Origin: Microbacterium foliorum
Lineage (GTDB): Bacteria > Actinomycetota > Actinomycetes > Actinomycetales > Microbacteriaceae
DNA length: 64,000 bases
Reading direction: 5' to 3'
NCBI RefSeq assembly: GCF_006385575.1
Contig: NZ_CP041040.1
Span: 744,001-808,000 of the forward strand
Positions 42,551-51,225 of the stretch are shown here, piece after piece. Under the pieces are notes generated by a model. It was given only the letters and a program-made list of their open reading frames with translations, had not been told where the DNA came from and searched no databases. The translations under genes and the position numbers were made by a program. The stretch's first letter is position 1, and each line of letters opens with the position of its first letter.

Positions 42551-42586
42551 GCCGTCAGCGCTGCCGTCAGCGCTGCCGTCAGCGCT
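42551..42586. repeat. Three perfect 12-bp tandem repeats with an in-frame stop in each
   Basis: GCCGTCAGCGCT occurs three times in a row at 42551, 42563 and 42575. On the minus strand each unit reads CAG-CGC-TGA-CGG in the frame of the M1 peptidase gene, so the TGA stop codon at 42581-42579 is duplicated twice downstream. The array lies between the convergent phosphopantetheinyl transferase and M1 peptidase genes. Confidence 0.9.
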
Positions 42587-43886
42587 GGCGCCGGGCAGCG
42601 GGGAGCGCGGGAAGCGGGAGCTCGTCGATCCAGGTCCGCACGAGGGCGCGCGCCTGGCCGCCGGCGACCTCGTCGACCAGCCCGAGGAAGTCGTCGCTCG
42701 TCACCGCGAGCCGAGCGAAGCGCGACGTCCACTCGCGCGTCAGAGCGAAGAACCGCTCGTCGCCGATCGTGAGACGCAGGGCATGCAGGGCGAGGGCGCC
42801 GCGCTTGTACACGCGGTCGTCGAACATGTCGTTCGGGCCGGGATCCGAGAGCACGAGGTCTTGGGGGAGTGTGCGGAGAGCGGCGTGATGCATCAGGGCC
42901 TTCGCGTGGGCGGTGGGCCCTCCCGCGGCCTCGGACCACAGCCACTCCGAGTAGCACGCGTATCCCTCGTTCAGCCAGATGTCCTGCCAGCGGGCGACGC
43001 CGACGCTGTTGCCGAACCACTGGTGTGCGAGCTCGTGCGCGATCAGCCGCTCGCTTCCACCCAGGCCGTCGACGTGGTTGGCACCGAAGATCGCCATGCC
43101 CTGAGCTTCGAGCGGGATCTCGAGCACGTCGGGGGTGACGACGATCTTGTACGACTCGTAGGGGTACGGGCCGAAGGCCTCGACGAACGTCTCCATCATC
43201 TGCGGCAGTGCGGCGAAGTCGGAGCGCACCCTCGGCGCAAGCGCTCGGGGGTGGAACAGCCGCCCCGGCGTCGCGCCGAGCTCGACCCTGTCGTCGTCGT
43301 ACTGACCGAGCTGCACCGTCATCAGATACGTGGCCGTCGGCACCGGCTGGTCGAAGGTCCAGCGAGTGCGGCCCCGCTGCGTAGACCGGGTGGCGGCGCC
43401 GCCGCTCACGACGGTGTATTCGGGGTCGGCGGTGAACTGCAGGCGATACGTCGCCTTGTCGGAGGGGATGTCATTGCACGGGAACCAGGTCGGAGCGCCG
43501 GTCGGCTGCGACGCGACCAGCACGCCGTCCTCGAGCTCTTCCCAGCCGAGGAGTCCCCACCGTGTGCGGCGAGGCGACGGGGCACCCGAGTACTCGACGG
43601 TGACGGTGAGTTCCTGACCGCTCGCTCGCTCGCCGCCGAACGTCACCTTGAGCCGCCGGTCGTCCTGCCGGAACGAGGCGGCTCGGTCGCCGCTCACCCG
43701 CACCTTCGTGGCCTTGAGTCCGACGAGGTCGAAGGACACGTGCTTGGCCGACTCCTGCATCCGCAACCGGATCGTCGCGATGCCCGTGAGGCGGTTCGTC
43801 GTCACGCGGTAGTCGATGGCGAGGTCGTAGTGCAGCACCCCGTAGCGCCGATCACCGCTGTGCGGGGTGTACGGGTCGACGTTCAT
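42579..43886 (-). CDS. Short M1-family zinc metallopeptidase
   Basis: A 435-residue M1 peptidase without signal peptide. The zinc site is H284-E-L-A-H288 with E307 (WLNEGYACYSEWLW), and the catalytic Tyr is likely the one in DRVYKRGALALHALR. The usual aminopeptidase GAMEN motif is not recognisable; the equivalent stretch is PLEAQGMAIFGANH. At 435 residues it has only the N-terminal beta domain and catalytic domain, unlike 850-residue PepN. Its ATG overlaps the stop of the Pls-like synthetase gene (ATGA), so it is translated with it and may trim or degrade the product. Confidence 0.88.
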   Translation of the reverse strand: MNVDPYTPHSGDRRYGVLHYDLAIDYRVTTNRLTGIATIRLRMQESAKHVSFDLVGLKATKVRVSGDRAASFRQDDRRLKVTFGGERASGQELTVTVEYSGAPSPRRTRWGLLGWEELEDGVLVASQPTGAPTWFPCNDIPSDKATYRLQFTADPEYTVVSGGAATRSTQRGRTRWTFDQPVPTATYLMTVQLGQYDDDRVELGATPGRLFHPRALAPRVRSDFAALPQMMETFVEAFGPYPYESYKIVVTPDVLEIPLEAQGMAIFGANHVDGLGGSERLIAHELAHQWFGNSVGVARWQDIWLNEGYACYSEWLWSEAAGGPTAHAKALMHHAALRTLPQDLVLSDPGPNDMFDDRVYKRGALALHALRLTIGDERFFALTREWTSRFARLAVTSDDFLGLVDEVAGGQARALVRTWIDELPLPALPAARRQR

Positions 43887-46800
43887 GCGTCGGAGGCCTG
43901 GTAGGAACGCACCTTGACGGCACGCCACGGGCCGATCGGGTTGCCGCTCCACCTGCTGCCGACGGGCACGAACTCGCCGCGCATCACGAGCGACGCAGGG
44001 CCGACCGTCGCATCCGCTCCGATCGTCGCCGCGGGGAGGATCACGCTGTGCGGCCCGAGGGTCGCACCGTTCTCGAGGGTCACTGCGTCGATGCTCATCA
44101 CTCGATCATGGAACAGATGCGTCTGAACCACACATCCGCGGTTCACCGTGGCGCCGTCGCCGAGCGTCACGAGATCGGGCTCGGGCAGCCAGTAGCTGTC
44201 GGTCCAGACGCCTCGACCGATCTTGGCTCCGAGTGTGCGCAGCCAGATGGCGAGGGCGGGCGTACCGGAAGCCGCGTTCGCGAACCAGAGGGCGGCGACC
44301 ATCTCAGTGAACGTGTCGGACACCTCGGTGCGCCAGACGAAGCTCGACCAGAGCGGATGCTCTCCGGCACGGATCGGCCCGACGATGATCCACTTCGCCG
44401 CTGTCGTGACGAGGGCGGCGATCGCGCCGGCGGCGAGCATGACGGCGCTCGAGAGCACGACCGCCCAGCCGAGCCCCCATGTCTCGACCACCGCGGCGAG
44501 CGTGAGCATCACGGCGAGTCCGATCGCGCAGGTCACGAACACCGGGATGATGCGCCCCAGCTCCCAGAGCGCTCGCGCGACGCGCAGACCGGTGCGGGGG
44601 CGATAGGTGCGCTCGAGGTCGGAGTCGTTGACCACCCGACGCAGTCGCGCGGCGGGCGAGCCCAACCACGACGACCCGGCCTTCGCCTTGGGCGGCGCGA
44701 CAGACAGCACGGCCACGAGGCCGTCGCGGGGCACGTTGTGCCCGCCGGCCGCCATGCCGGAGTTGCCGAGGAACGCGCGCTTGCCGATCCGCGCCGTGCC
44801 CAGTCGCATCCACCCACCCTGCAGTTCGTAGGTGGCGACCATCGTGTCGTCGGCGAGGAATGCGCCGTCCGCGATCGTGGTGAGCTTCGGGATGAGCAGC
44901 ACCGTCGACGCCTCGACATCGCGACCGACGTCGGCACCGAGGGCGCGTAGCCAGAACGGCGTGAAGCTGCTGGAGTACAGGGGGAAGAGGAAGGTGCGCG
45001 CAGAGTCGAGCAGGCGTTCGGTCGTCCACGCCTGCCACGCGACGCGGGAGCGCACCGGGTACACGCCCTCGCCCAGGCCGACCCCGAGCACGCGCACGAG
45101 AAGCAGCACGAGGGCGGCGAACACCACACCCGCGAGCAGCACGGCGGGAACGAGCAGCGCCAGGACGCCGGGGATCGCGGCTGCGAGGGAGTCGGCTCCT
45201 CGGATGTTGAGTGCCACCACCCATGCGCCTGCGGCCAGCGAGACGACGGGCAGCAGGCCGAGGAACGCAGACGATGCGGCGTACGCCCACAGCCAGCGGG
45301 TGCGGCTCGGCGGACGACCGGCCGCGAACGGCTTCGAGACACCGCCGATGCGTGCTGCCGGGGATCCGGCCCAGCGCTGCCCTGAGCGCACGCGCCCGAA
45401 CACGGCGGAACCGGGTGCGATCTCGGCGCCGCGGCCGATCTTCGTGCCGGGAGCGAGGGTGCTGCGTGCGCCGATCGTCGAGTCGGCGCCGATCCGGATG
45501 CCGCCGATGCGCACGGTGTCGCCGTCGATCCAGTACCCGGTGAGGTCGACCTCGGGCTCGATCGAGGCCCCGGCCCCGATGTCGAGCATGCCCGTGATCG
45601 GGGGCACCGTGTGCAGATCGACGTCCTTGTGGATCCGTGCGCCGAGCGCCCTGGCGTAGTAGACGACCCAGGGCGCACCCGCGAGGCCCACCGGGTCGAC
45701 CTGCTGCGCGATCTGCTCGGCGAGCCAGAGACGCAGGTGCACGCCGCCGCCCCGCGGGTAGTCGCCGGGCCGGAGACCGGCGAGCAGAAGGCGGGCAGCG
45801 ACCGCGGCGATGGTCATCTTGCCCAGCGGGGTCACGAAGATCACCAGGCCGACGACGATCGTCCACACCGGAACGGCGGGAAGAAACTCGAATCCGGGGG
45901 TCAGGCGCAGGAGCCAGCTCGCGGTGAGCACGAAGAGCAGCCAGCGGATGCCGGTGAACACGAACAGCGGCAGCCCCGCGATCGTCTGCACCCACTGCAT
46001 CCGCCGCGGTGTCGGTGCCTGCTGGCTGAAGACCCGCTCAGCGGTGTCTTCGTCGTCGGCTTCGTCGTCGACGGCATCGGCCATCTGACGAAGCCTCGGC
46101 AGATCGTAGACGTCGGTCATCGTGAACTCTGGTGCGCGGGTGCGCAGGCGCGAGACCAGCTGCGCGGCAGCGAGTGAGCCGCCACCGAGCTGGAAGAAGT
46201 CGGCGTCCTCATCGCTCGGGCGGACGCCGAGCACGGCGAACCACTGCTCGGCGAGCCAGGCGGCGGTGCCGGAGAGCGACGATTCGCCCTCATCGCCGGA
46301 ATCGAGAGGCCACGGGAGCGCCGCCTTGTCGACCTTGCCGGAGGTGCGGACGGGCAGGTCATCGACGGTCGCGAGCAGCGGAATCAGGGGAGCGGGCAGC
46401 ATCTCGGCGAGCTCGCCGCGCGCCACCTGCCTGTCGAAGCCCTCGTCGGGGACCACATAGCCGACGAGGATCGGCATTCCGGCCTCGGTCTTCTGCACGA
46501 CCACGGTCGCCGCCGAGACGGAGCTCAGTCCCTGCAGCGCCGTCTCGACCTCGCCGAGCTCGATGCGGCGCCCGCCGATCTTGACCTGGTCGTCGGCACG
46601 GCCCTGGAAGATCAGGCCCTCGGGCTCGACGCGCACGACATCGCCGGAACGATAGGCGCGGTCCCAGCCGAGCGTCGGCATCGGCGCGTACTTCTCGGCA
46701 TCCTTGGCGGGGTCGAGATAGCGGGCGAGGCCCACGCCGCCGATGATGAGCTCTCCCGCTTCGCCGTCGGCGACGCGCTGACCTTCTGCATCGACCACGG

Positions 46801-47800
46801 CCAGCGACCAGCCGTCCAGGGGCAGGCCGATGCGCACCGGACCCGTGCCGTCCATGAGCGAGGCACACGCGACGACCGTGGCCTCGGTCGGGCCGTACGT
46901 GTTCCAGACCTCGCGTCCGTCGGATGCCAGCCGCGCGACCAGCTCCGGAGGGCAGGCTTCGCCGCCGAAGATCAGCAGGCGCACGTTCTCGATCGCATCC
47001 TGGGGCCACAGGGCTGCGAGCGTGGGCACCGTCGAGACGACCGTGATGCCGTGCCCGAGCAGCCAGGGACCCAGATCCTCGCCCGACCGGACCAGAGCCC
47101 TCGGCGCCGGAACGAGACACGCGCCGTGGCCCCAGGCGAGCCACATCTCCTCGCACGATGCGTCGAACGCGACCGAGAGGCCCGCGAGCACGCGGTCGCC
47201 GGGGCCCAGCGGAGCATCCTGCAGGAACAGGCGCGCCTCGGCGTCGACGAAGGCGGCCGCGGAGCGATGCGAGACGGCGACGCCCTTGGGCACCCCGGTC
47301 GAACCGGAGGTGAAGATGATCCACGCGTCGTCGTCGACGGTCGGCGGTGCGACGACGGGCACCGCCGAGGTGCTCGGGTGCGGCGTCGCGCTGGAGAACA
47401 GCTCCCTCGCGTCAGAGGTGTCGGCGGGGCGGTAGCCCGCGTCGGTGATCATGCCGACGATGCGTGCCTCGCGGAAGACGAGATCGGCCCGCTCCTGGGG
47501 GTCGTCCGCATCGACCGGGACGTATGCCGCGCCGGCGGCCATCGTGCCGAGGATCGCGATGTAGAGATCACGGCGGCCGGAGGTCATCCTGATGCCGACG
47601 CGATCGCCCTGACTCACGCCCTGCTCTCGCAGAACGGCGGCGGTGCGCCACACCTGCGCCAGCAGCTCCGCGTAGCTCAGCGCGCCGTCGGCGTCTTCGA
47701 CTGCCGATGCATCGGGATGCCGCTCGGTGGTGTCCCGGAGGATGTCGATCAGCGTGCGGGGGAGTGGCGCCTCGGCAGCGCGGTCGAGCGCCTCCTGCAC
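43883..47800 (-). CDS. Pls/PosA-family non-ribosomal peptide synthetase (poly-amino-acid synthetase-like)
   Basis: A 1305-residue protein. Residues 1-500 are an adenylation domain with A3 TSGSTGVPKG, A5 NTYGPTE, A7 YRSGDVV, A8 DDQVKIGGRRIELGEVE and A10 TSGKVDKAAL. A carrier domain follows, with Ser542 in FQLGGGSLAAAQ. From about 620 there are several membrane segments alternating with hexapeptide (left-handed beta helix) repeats such as IGARSTLAPGTKIGRG, the C-terminal plan of epsilon-poly-L-lysine synthetase and PosA, which make isopeptide homopolymers without a condensation or thioesterase domain. The start is GTG 47800, 1 bp after the H1-like gene stop; the open frame to 47875 overlaps that gene. 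There is no Shine-Dalgarno sequence, suggesting reinitiation. Confidence 0.9.
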   Translation of the reverse strand: MQEALDRAAEAPLPRTLIDILRDTTERHPDASAVEDADGALSYAELLAQVWRTAAVLREQGVSQGDRVGIRMTSGRRDLYIAILGTMAAGAAYVPVDADDPQERADLVFREARIVGMITDAGYRPADTSDARELFSSATPHPSTSAVPVVAPPTVDDDAWIIFTSGSTGVPKGVAVSHRSAAAFVDAEARLFLQDAPLGPGDRVLAGLSVAFDASCEEMWLAWGHGACLVPAPRALVRSGEDLGPWLLGHGITVVSTVPTLAALWPQDAIENVRLLIFGGEACPPELVARLASDGREVWNTYGPTEATVVACASLMDGTGPVRIGLPLDGWSLAVVDAEGQRVADGEAGELIIGGVGLARYLDPAKDAEKYAPMPTLGWDRAYRSGDVVRVEPEGLIFQGRADDQVKIGGRRIELGEVETALQGLSSVSAATVVVQKTEAGMPILVGYVVPDEGFDRQVARGELAEMLPAPLIPLLATVDDLPVRTSGKVDKAALPWPLDSGDEGESSLSGTAAWLAEQWFAVLGVRPSDEDADFFQLGGGSLAAAQLVSRLRTRAPEFTMTDVYDLPRLRQMADAVDDEADDEDTAERVFSQQAPTPRRMQWVQTIAGLPLFVFTGIRWLLFVLTASWLLRLTPGFEFLPAVPVWTIVVGLVIFVTPLGKMTIAAVAARLLLAGLRPGDYPRGGGVHLRLWLAEQIAQQVDPVGLAGAPWVVYYARALGARIHKDVDLHTVPPITGMLDIGAGASIEPEVDLTGYWIDGDTVRIGGIRIGADSTIGARSTLAPGTKIGRGAEIAPGSAVFGRVRSGQRWAGSPAARIGGVSKPFAAGRPPSRTRWLWAYAASSAFLGLLPVVSLAAGAWVVALNIRGADSLAAAIPGVLALLVPAVLLAGVVFAALVLLLVRVLGVGLGEGVYPVRSRVAWQAWTTERLLDSARTFLFPLYSSSFTPFWLRALGADVGRDVEASTVLLIPKLTTIADGAFLADDTMVATYELQGGWMRLGTARIGKRAFLGNSGMAAGGHNVPRDGLVAVLSVAPPKAKAGSSWLGSPAARLRRVVNDSDLERTYRPRTGLRVARALWELGRIIPVFVTCAIGLAVMLTLAAVVETWGLGWAVVLSSAVMLAAGAIAALVTTAAKWIIVGPIRAGEHPLWSSFVWRTEVSDTFTEMVAALWFANAASGTPALAIWLRTLGAKIGRGVWTDSYWLPEPDLVTLGDGATVNRGCVVQTHLFHDRVMSIDAVTLENGATLGPHSVILPAATIGADATVGPASLVMRGEFVPVGSRWSGNPIGPWRAVKVRSYQASDA

Positions 47801-47801
47801 G

Positions 47802-48509
47802 TCAGTTCGCAAGGAGGTCGAGCAGTGCGGCCTTCGACAGCCGCGAGTATCCGGTGCGGCCCTCGGCGCGGGCACGGGCCCGGAGCTCGACGACAGTGAG
47901 ATCGCTCAGCTCGGACGCAGAGGCTTCCGCCGGTGCGGTCTTCTTCGGCGTCGCCCTCTTCGTGGTCGTCGCCTTCTTCGCAGCAGGGGCGGCAGGCGTC
48001 GTCGGTGCCTTCGGTGCGACCGCGGGCGCCGCCGGCTCGGTGGTCTTCGCGGCGGGAGACGTGGAACCGTCGGGCGTGGTCGTAGCCTTCTTCGACGCCG
48101 ATGGGGCCTCGGTGGACGGCTTGGTGGCGGACTTCTTCGCGCCCGACTCCTTCGCCTCGGACTTCTTCGCGCCTGGCTTCTTCGCCTCGGACTTCTTCGT
48201 GTCGGACTTCTTGTCGGCCTTCTTCGCCTCGGCCTTCTTGTCGGCCTTGTTCGGAGCCTGCAGACGCGCGGCGGCCTCGTGGAGGCGCTCGGTGGCGGCG
48301 GTGGCCGCCTTCGCGACCTTCTTCGGACGGTCGGCGATCTTCTTCTTCGATGCGCTCGCCGCGTCCTTCGCGTCCTCGACGAGAGGCTTGAGCTTCTTCG
48401 CCGCCTTCTTCGGAAGGGTCTTGATCAGCTTCTTGGCGTCCTTCGCGGCATCCTTGGCGGCATCGAGTGCTGCCTCGGCGTTCCGGTGGGCGGGGGTCTT
48501 CTTGGCCAT
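47802..48509 (-). CDS. Histone H1-like Lys/Ala-rich protein with C-terminal Rho-N/SAP-like domain
   Basis: This 235-residue protein begins MAKKTPAHRNAEAALDAAKD and consists mainly of Lys/Ala-rich repeats (KKADKKSDTKKSEAKKPG and similar) that resemble histone H1 tails or the C-terminus of mycobacterial HupB. The last 35 residues form a folded unit, LSDLTVVELRARARAEGR followed by YSRLSKAALLDLL, as in the N-terminal domain of Rho or SAP domains, which bind nucleic acid. AGGAGG precedes ATG 48509. It is the first gene of the operon with the Pls-like synthetase and the M1 peptidase. A nucleoid-binding role is inferred. Confidence 0.78.
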   Translation of the reverse strand: MAKKTPAHRNAEAALDAAKDAAKDAKKLIKTLPKKAAKKLKPLVEDAKDAASASKKKIADRPKKVAKAATAATERLHEAAARLQAPNKADKKAEAKKADKKSDTKKSEAKKPGAKKSEAKESGAKKSATKPSTEAPSASKKATTTPDGSTSPAAKTTEPAAPAVAPKAPTTPAAPAAKKATTTKRATPKKTAPAEASASELSDLTVVELRARARAEGRTGYSRLSKAALLDLLAN

Positions 48510-48744
48510 GATCGATCCTCCTGTGCGACCCGAGCGCGTCCGCCGGGTGTTGGCAGAGAGGATACTCAGGCAAGGTGAACAATCGGTGCCGCGTCGGCGG
48601 TGCGCCATGTCATATCCCGTCACACTTGCAACACAAATGTGATCCGCTGAAGGCGGCTGGCGACCGGTCGGGCCGGGCGGTGCATGTTTAGATGTTCTCC
48701 TACCCCTCCGTGGGCAACCACACCCTCGTCGTTCAGGAGCTGAC

Positions 48745-49560
48745 ATGCGCCGTCGCAACATCATCGCCGGGATCGCGCTCGCCGCGACCGCCACTCTCGC
48801 CCTCGCCGGCTGTGCGACGGGCAGTGGAGACGCAGGCTCGGGCGAGCCCGCGGCCGGTGACGAGTACGGCCTCATCGAGGCGGGCACCCTGACTGTCTGC
48901 TCCGACATCCCCTACGCTCCGTTCGAGTTCGAGGGCGGCGACAACGGCACCGGCTACACCGGCTTCGACATCGACCTGCTCGACGCGATCGCCAAGGAGC
49001 TCGACCTCAAGCTCGCGGTGCAGGACGTCGGATTCGACGCGCTGCAGTCGGGCACGACGCTCGCGGCCGGCCAGTGCGACGTCGGCGCCTCGGCGATGAC
49101 GATCACTGACGAGCGCAAGGCCAACATCGACTTCTCCGAGCCGTACTACGAGTCGCTGCAGTCGCTGCTGGTGCGCACCGACTCGGGCATCGAGTCGATC
49201 GACGACCTCTCCGGCAAGAATGTCGGCGTGCAGCAGGGCACCACCGGCGAGGCGTACGCGACCGAGAACGCCGAGGGCGCCCAGCTCGTGCAGTACCCCT
49301 CCGACGGCGAGCTGTGGCCCGCGATGCAGGCCGGCCAGATCGACGCGATCCTGCAGGACCAGCCGGTGAACCTCGAGCACGAGAAGGCTGACAGCGCCTA
49401 CAAGATCGTCGAGGAGTACGAGACCGGCGAGTCCTACGGCTTCGCCTACGCGAAGGGCGAGAAGGATGCGCTGCGCGAGGCGGTCGACGGTGCGCTGCAG
49501 GATCTCCGCGACAGCGGCGACTACCAGACGATCTACGACACCTACTTCACCGCGAAGTAA
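48745..49560 (+). CDS. Polar amino acid ABC importer, substrate-binding lipoprotein
   Basis: A 271-residue family 3 solute-binding protein with lipobox LALAGC (Cys23). The mature protein shows TLTVCSDIPYAPFEFE, the family signature GFDIDLLDAIAKEL, and DFSEPYYESLQSLLV. Ligand specificity (Arg, Gln, Cys or similar) cannot be told reliably. AGGAG precedes ATG 48745. It is first in an operon with one permease and one ATPase, the standard minimal set for this family. The 235-bp gap before it holds a promoter-like TTTAGATG near 48687 and nothing else visible. Confidence 0.93.
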   Translation: MRRRNIIAGIALAATATLALAGCATGSGDAGSGEPAAGDEYGLIEAGTLTVCSDIPYAPFEFEGGDNGTGYTGFDIDLLDAIAKELDLKLAVQDVGFDALQSGTTLAAGQCDVGASAMTITDERKANIDFSEPYYESLQSLLVRTDSGIESIDDLSGKNVGVQQGTTGEAYATENAEGAQLVQYPSDGELWPAMQAGQIDAILQDQPVNLEHEKADSAYKIVEEYETGESYGFAYAKGEKDALREAVDGALQDLRDSGDYQTIYDTYFTAK

Positions 49561-49594
49561 TCGGCGAGCGACGTAGGACAGGGAGACCTTGACA

Positions 49595-50392
49595 ATGGCG
49601 TTGAGGCGCACCACGAAGAGCAAGCTGTATCGGTACACCGTCTATGCGATCCTGATCGCGGTCGTCGTCTGGCTGATCGTCAGCACCGACTGGGCGAGGA
49701 TCGCGCAGCTCTACTTCAACCCGGAGATCGCCGCCAAGATGCTCCCGGGCATCATCACGACGGCGCTCGTGAACACACTGTGGTTCACGGCGGTCGCGTT
49801 CGCGGGAGGTCTGCTGCTCGGCATCCTGCTGGCGCTCATGAAGCTGTCGAGCATCGGGCCCTTCCGCTGGATCGCGACGGCATGGATCGAGCTGTTCCGC
49901 GGGCTTCCCGCGATCCTCACGATCTTCGCCATCGCCTTCATCCTGCCGATCGGACTCGGCGTGCCTGGGACCAAGCTCGGTGGCCCGGTCGTGCTCGGAC
50001 TGATCGGTCTGATCCTGGTGGCGTCGGCCTACATGGCCGAGACGATCCGCGCGGGTATCCAGGCGGTTCCGAAGGGGCAGACCGAAGCCGCGCGCTCCCT
50101 CGGCATGTCGCCCATGAAGACGACCTTCTGGATCGTCGTGCCGCAGGGCTTCCGCATCATCATCCCGCCGCTGACCAACGAGTTCGTGCTCCTGCTGAAG
50201 GACACCTCGCTGCTCTTCGTCGCGGGATCCTTCATCTGGTCGAAGGAGCTCACGAACTTCGCGCGTGACGCGAGCACGCAGAACGCGAACGGAACGCCGC
50301 TGATCATGGCGGCGGCCCTCTACCTGATCGTGACGATCCCCCTCACGCGCTTCAGCGCGTACCTGGAACGAAGGATGTCGAGGCAGCGATGA
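49595..50392 (+). CDS. Polar amino acid ABC importer, permease
   Basis: The 265-residue HisMQ-type permease has about five membrane helices. [21 protein letters not shown] is the coupling loop (EAA motif), and [15 protein letters not shown] is the typical segment following it. A single permease gene implies a homodimer. The start chosen is ATG 49595, with AGGGAGA upstream; TTG 49589 two codons earlier is less likely. Its stop overlaps the ATPase start in ATGA. Confidence 0.93.
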   Translation: MALRRTTKSKLYRYTVYAILIAVVVWLIVSTDWARIAQLYFNPEIAAKMLPGIITTALVNTLWFTAVAFAGGLLLGILLALMKLSSIGPFRWIATAWIELFRGLPAILTIFAIAFILPIGLGVPGTKLGGPVVLGLIGLILVASAYMAETIRAGIQAVPKGQTEAARSLGMSPMKTTFWIVVPQGFRIIIPPLTNEFVLLLKDTSLLFVAGSFIWSKELTNFARDASTQNANGTPLIMAAALYLIVTIPLTRFSAYLERRMSRQR

Positions 50393-51144
50393 TCACCGAT
50401 CTGATTGACGTCCACGCGCCGGCGATCGACCTGCAGGGGCTCGTGAAGAGCTTCGGCGACAACGAGGTGCTCAAAGGCATCGACCTCACCGTCACGAAGG
50501 GCGAGGTGGTGTGCATCATCGGCCCGTCGGGCTCCGGCAAGTCGACCCTGCTGCGCTCGGTGAACCTGCTCGAAGAGCCCACCGGCGGCAAGGTGCTCAT
50601 CGAGGGCATCGACATCACCGACCCCGATGTCGACATCGACCGGGTGCGCACGCGCATCGGAATGGTGTTCCAGAGCTTCAACCTGTTCCCGCACCTCGAT
50701 GTGATGGGCAACCTCATGATCGCGCAGCAGCGCGTGAAGAAGAGGTCGAAGGCCGAGGCCGAGAGAGTCGCGAAAGAGATGCTCGGTCGCGTCGGACTCT
50801 CCGAGAAGGCAGACGCCTTTCCCGGGCACCTGTCGGGCGGTCAGCAGCAGCGCGTCGCGATCGCGCGTGCGCTGTGCATGAACCCCGACATGATGCTGTT
50901 CGACGAGCCGACCTCGGCGCTCGACCCCGAGCTCGTCGGCGAGGTGCTGCAGGTCATGCGCTCGCTCGCCGATGAGGGGATGACCATGCTGGTCGTCACG
51001 CACGAGATGGGCTTCGCCCGCGAGGTCGGGTCGCGACTGATCTTCATGGACGGCGGATACATCGTCGAAGAGGGCGACCCCCGCGAGGTGCTCGCCAACC
51101 CGCAGCATCCGCGTACGCAGGACTTCCTGGCGCGAGTGCTCTGA
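50389..51144 (+). CDS. Polar amino acid ABC importer, ATP-binding protein
   Basis: A 251-residue ATPase with Walker [11 protein letters not shown]-loop [13 protein letters not shown], signature [15 protein letters not shown], Walker [14 protein letters not shown] and H-loop [12 protein letters not shown]. This is the GlnQ/HisP pattern, including the EMGFAR segment specific to amino acid importers. Coupled to the permease gene. A strong terminator follows 21 bp after the stop codon. Confidence 0.95.
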   Translation: MITDLIDVHAPAIDLQGLVKSFGDNEVLKGIDLTVTKGEVVCIIGPSGSGKSTLLRSVNLLEEPTGGKVLIEGIDITDPDVDIDRVRTRIGMVFQSFNLFPHLDVMGNLMIAQQRVKKRSKAEAERVAKEMLGRVGLSEKADAFPGHLSGGQQQRVAIARALCMNPDMMLFDEPTSALDPELVGEVLQVMRSLADEGMTMLVVTHEMGFAREVGSRLIFMDGGYIVEEGDPREVLANPQHPRTQDFLARVL

Positions 51145-51165
51145 TCCTCGGATCACCCGCGCAGA

Positions 51166-51206
51166 CAGAGACCCCCTCCCGCTGATCCAGCAGGAGGGGG
51201 TCTCTG
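51166..51206. terminator. Bidirectional terminator between convergent ABC operons
   Basis: A perfect 14-bp stem is formed by 51166-51179 (CAGAGACCCCCTCC) and 51193-51206 (GGAGGGGGTCTCTG), with a 13-nt loop. It lies between two convergent operons and could stop both, although there is only a short T-rich tail on either side. Confidence 0.8.
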
Positions 51207-51225
51207 TATGCGCGTCGGCGGCGAG

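Noticed and set aside
47800-47875. Extended start for the Pls-like synthetase at 47875
   Set aside because: It would overlap the H1-like gene by 74 bp in another frame, and the extra residues (Arg/Pro/Cys-rich) are not family-like; GTG 47800 is preferred.
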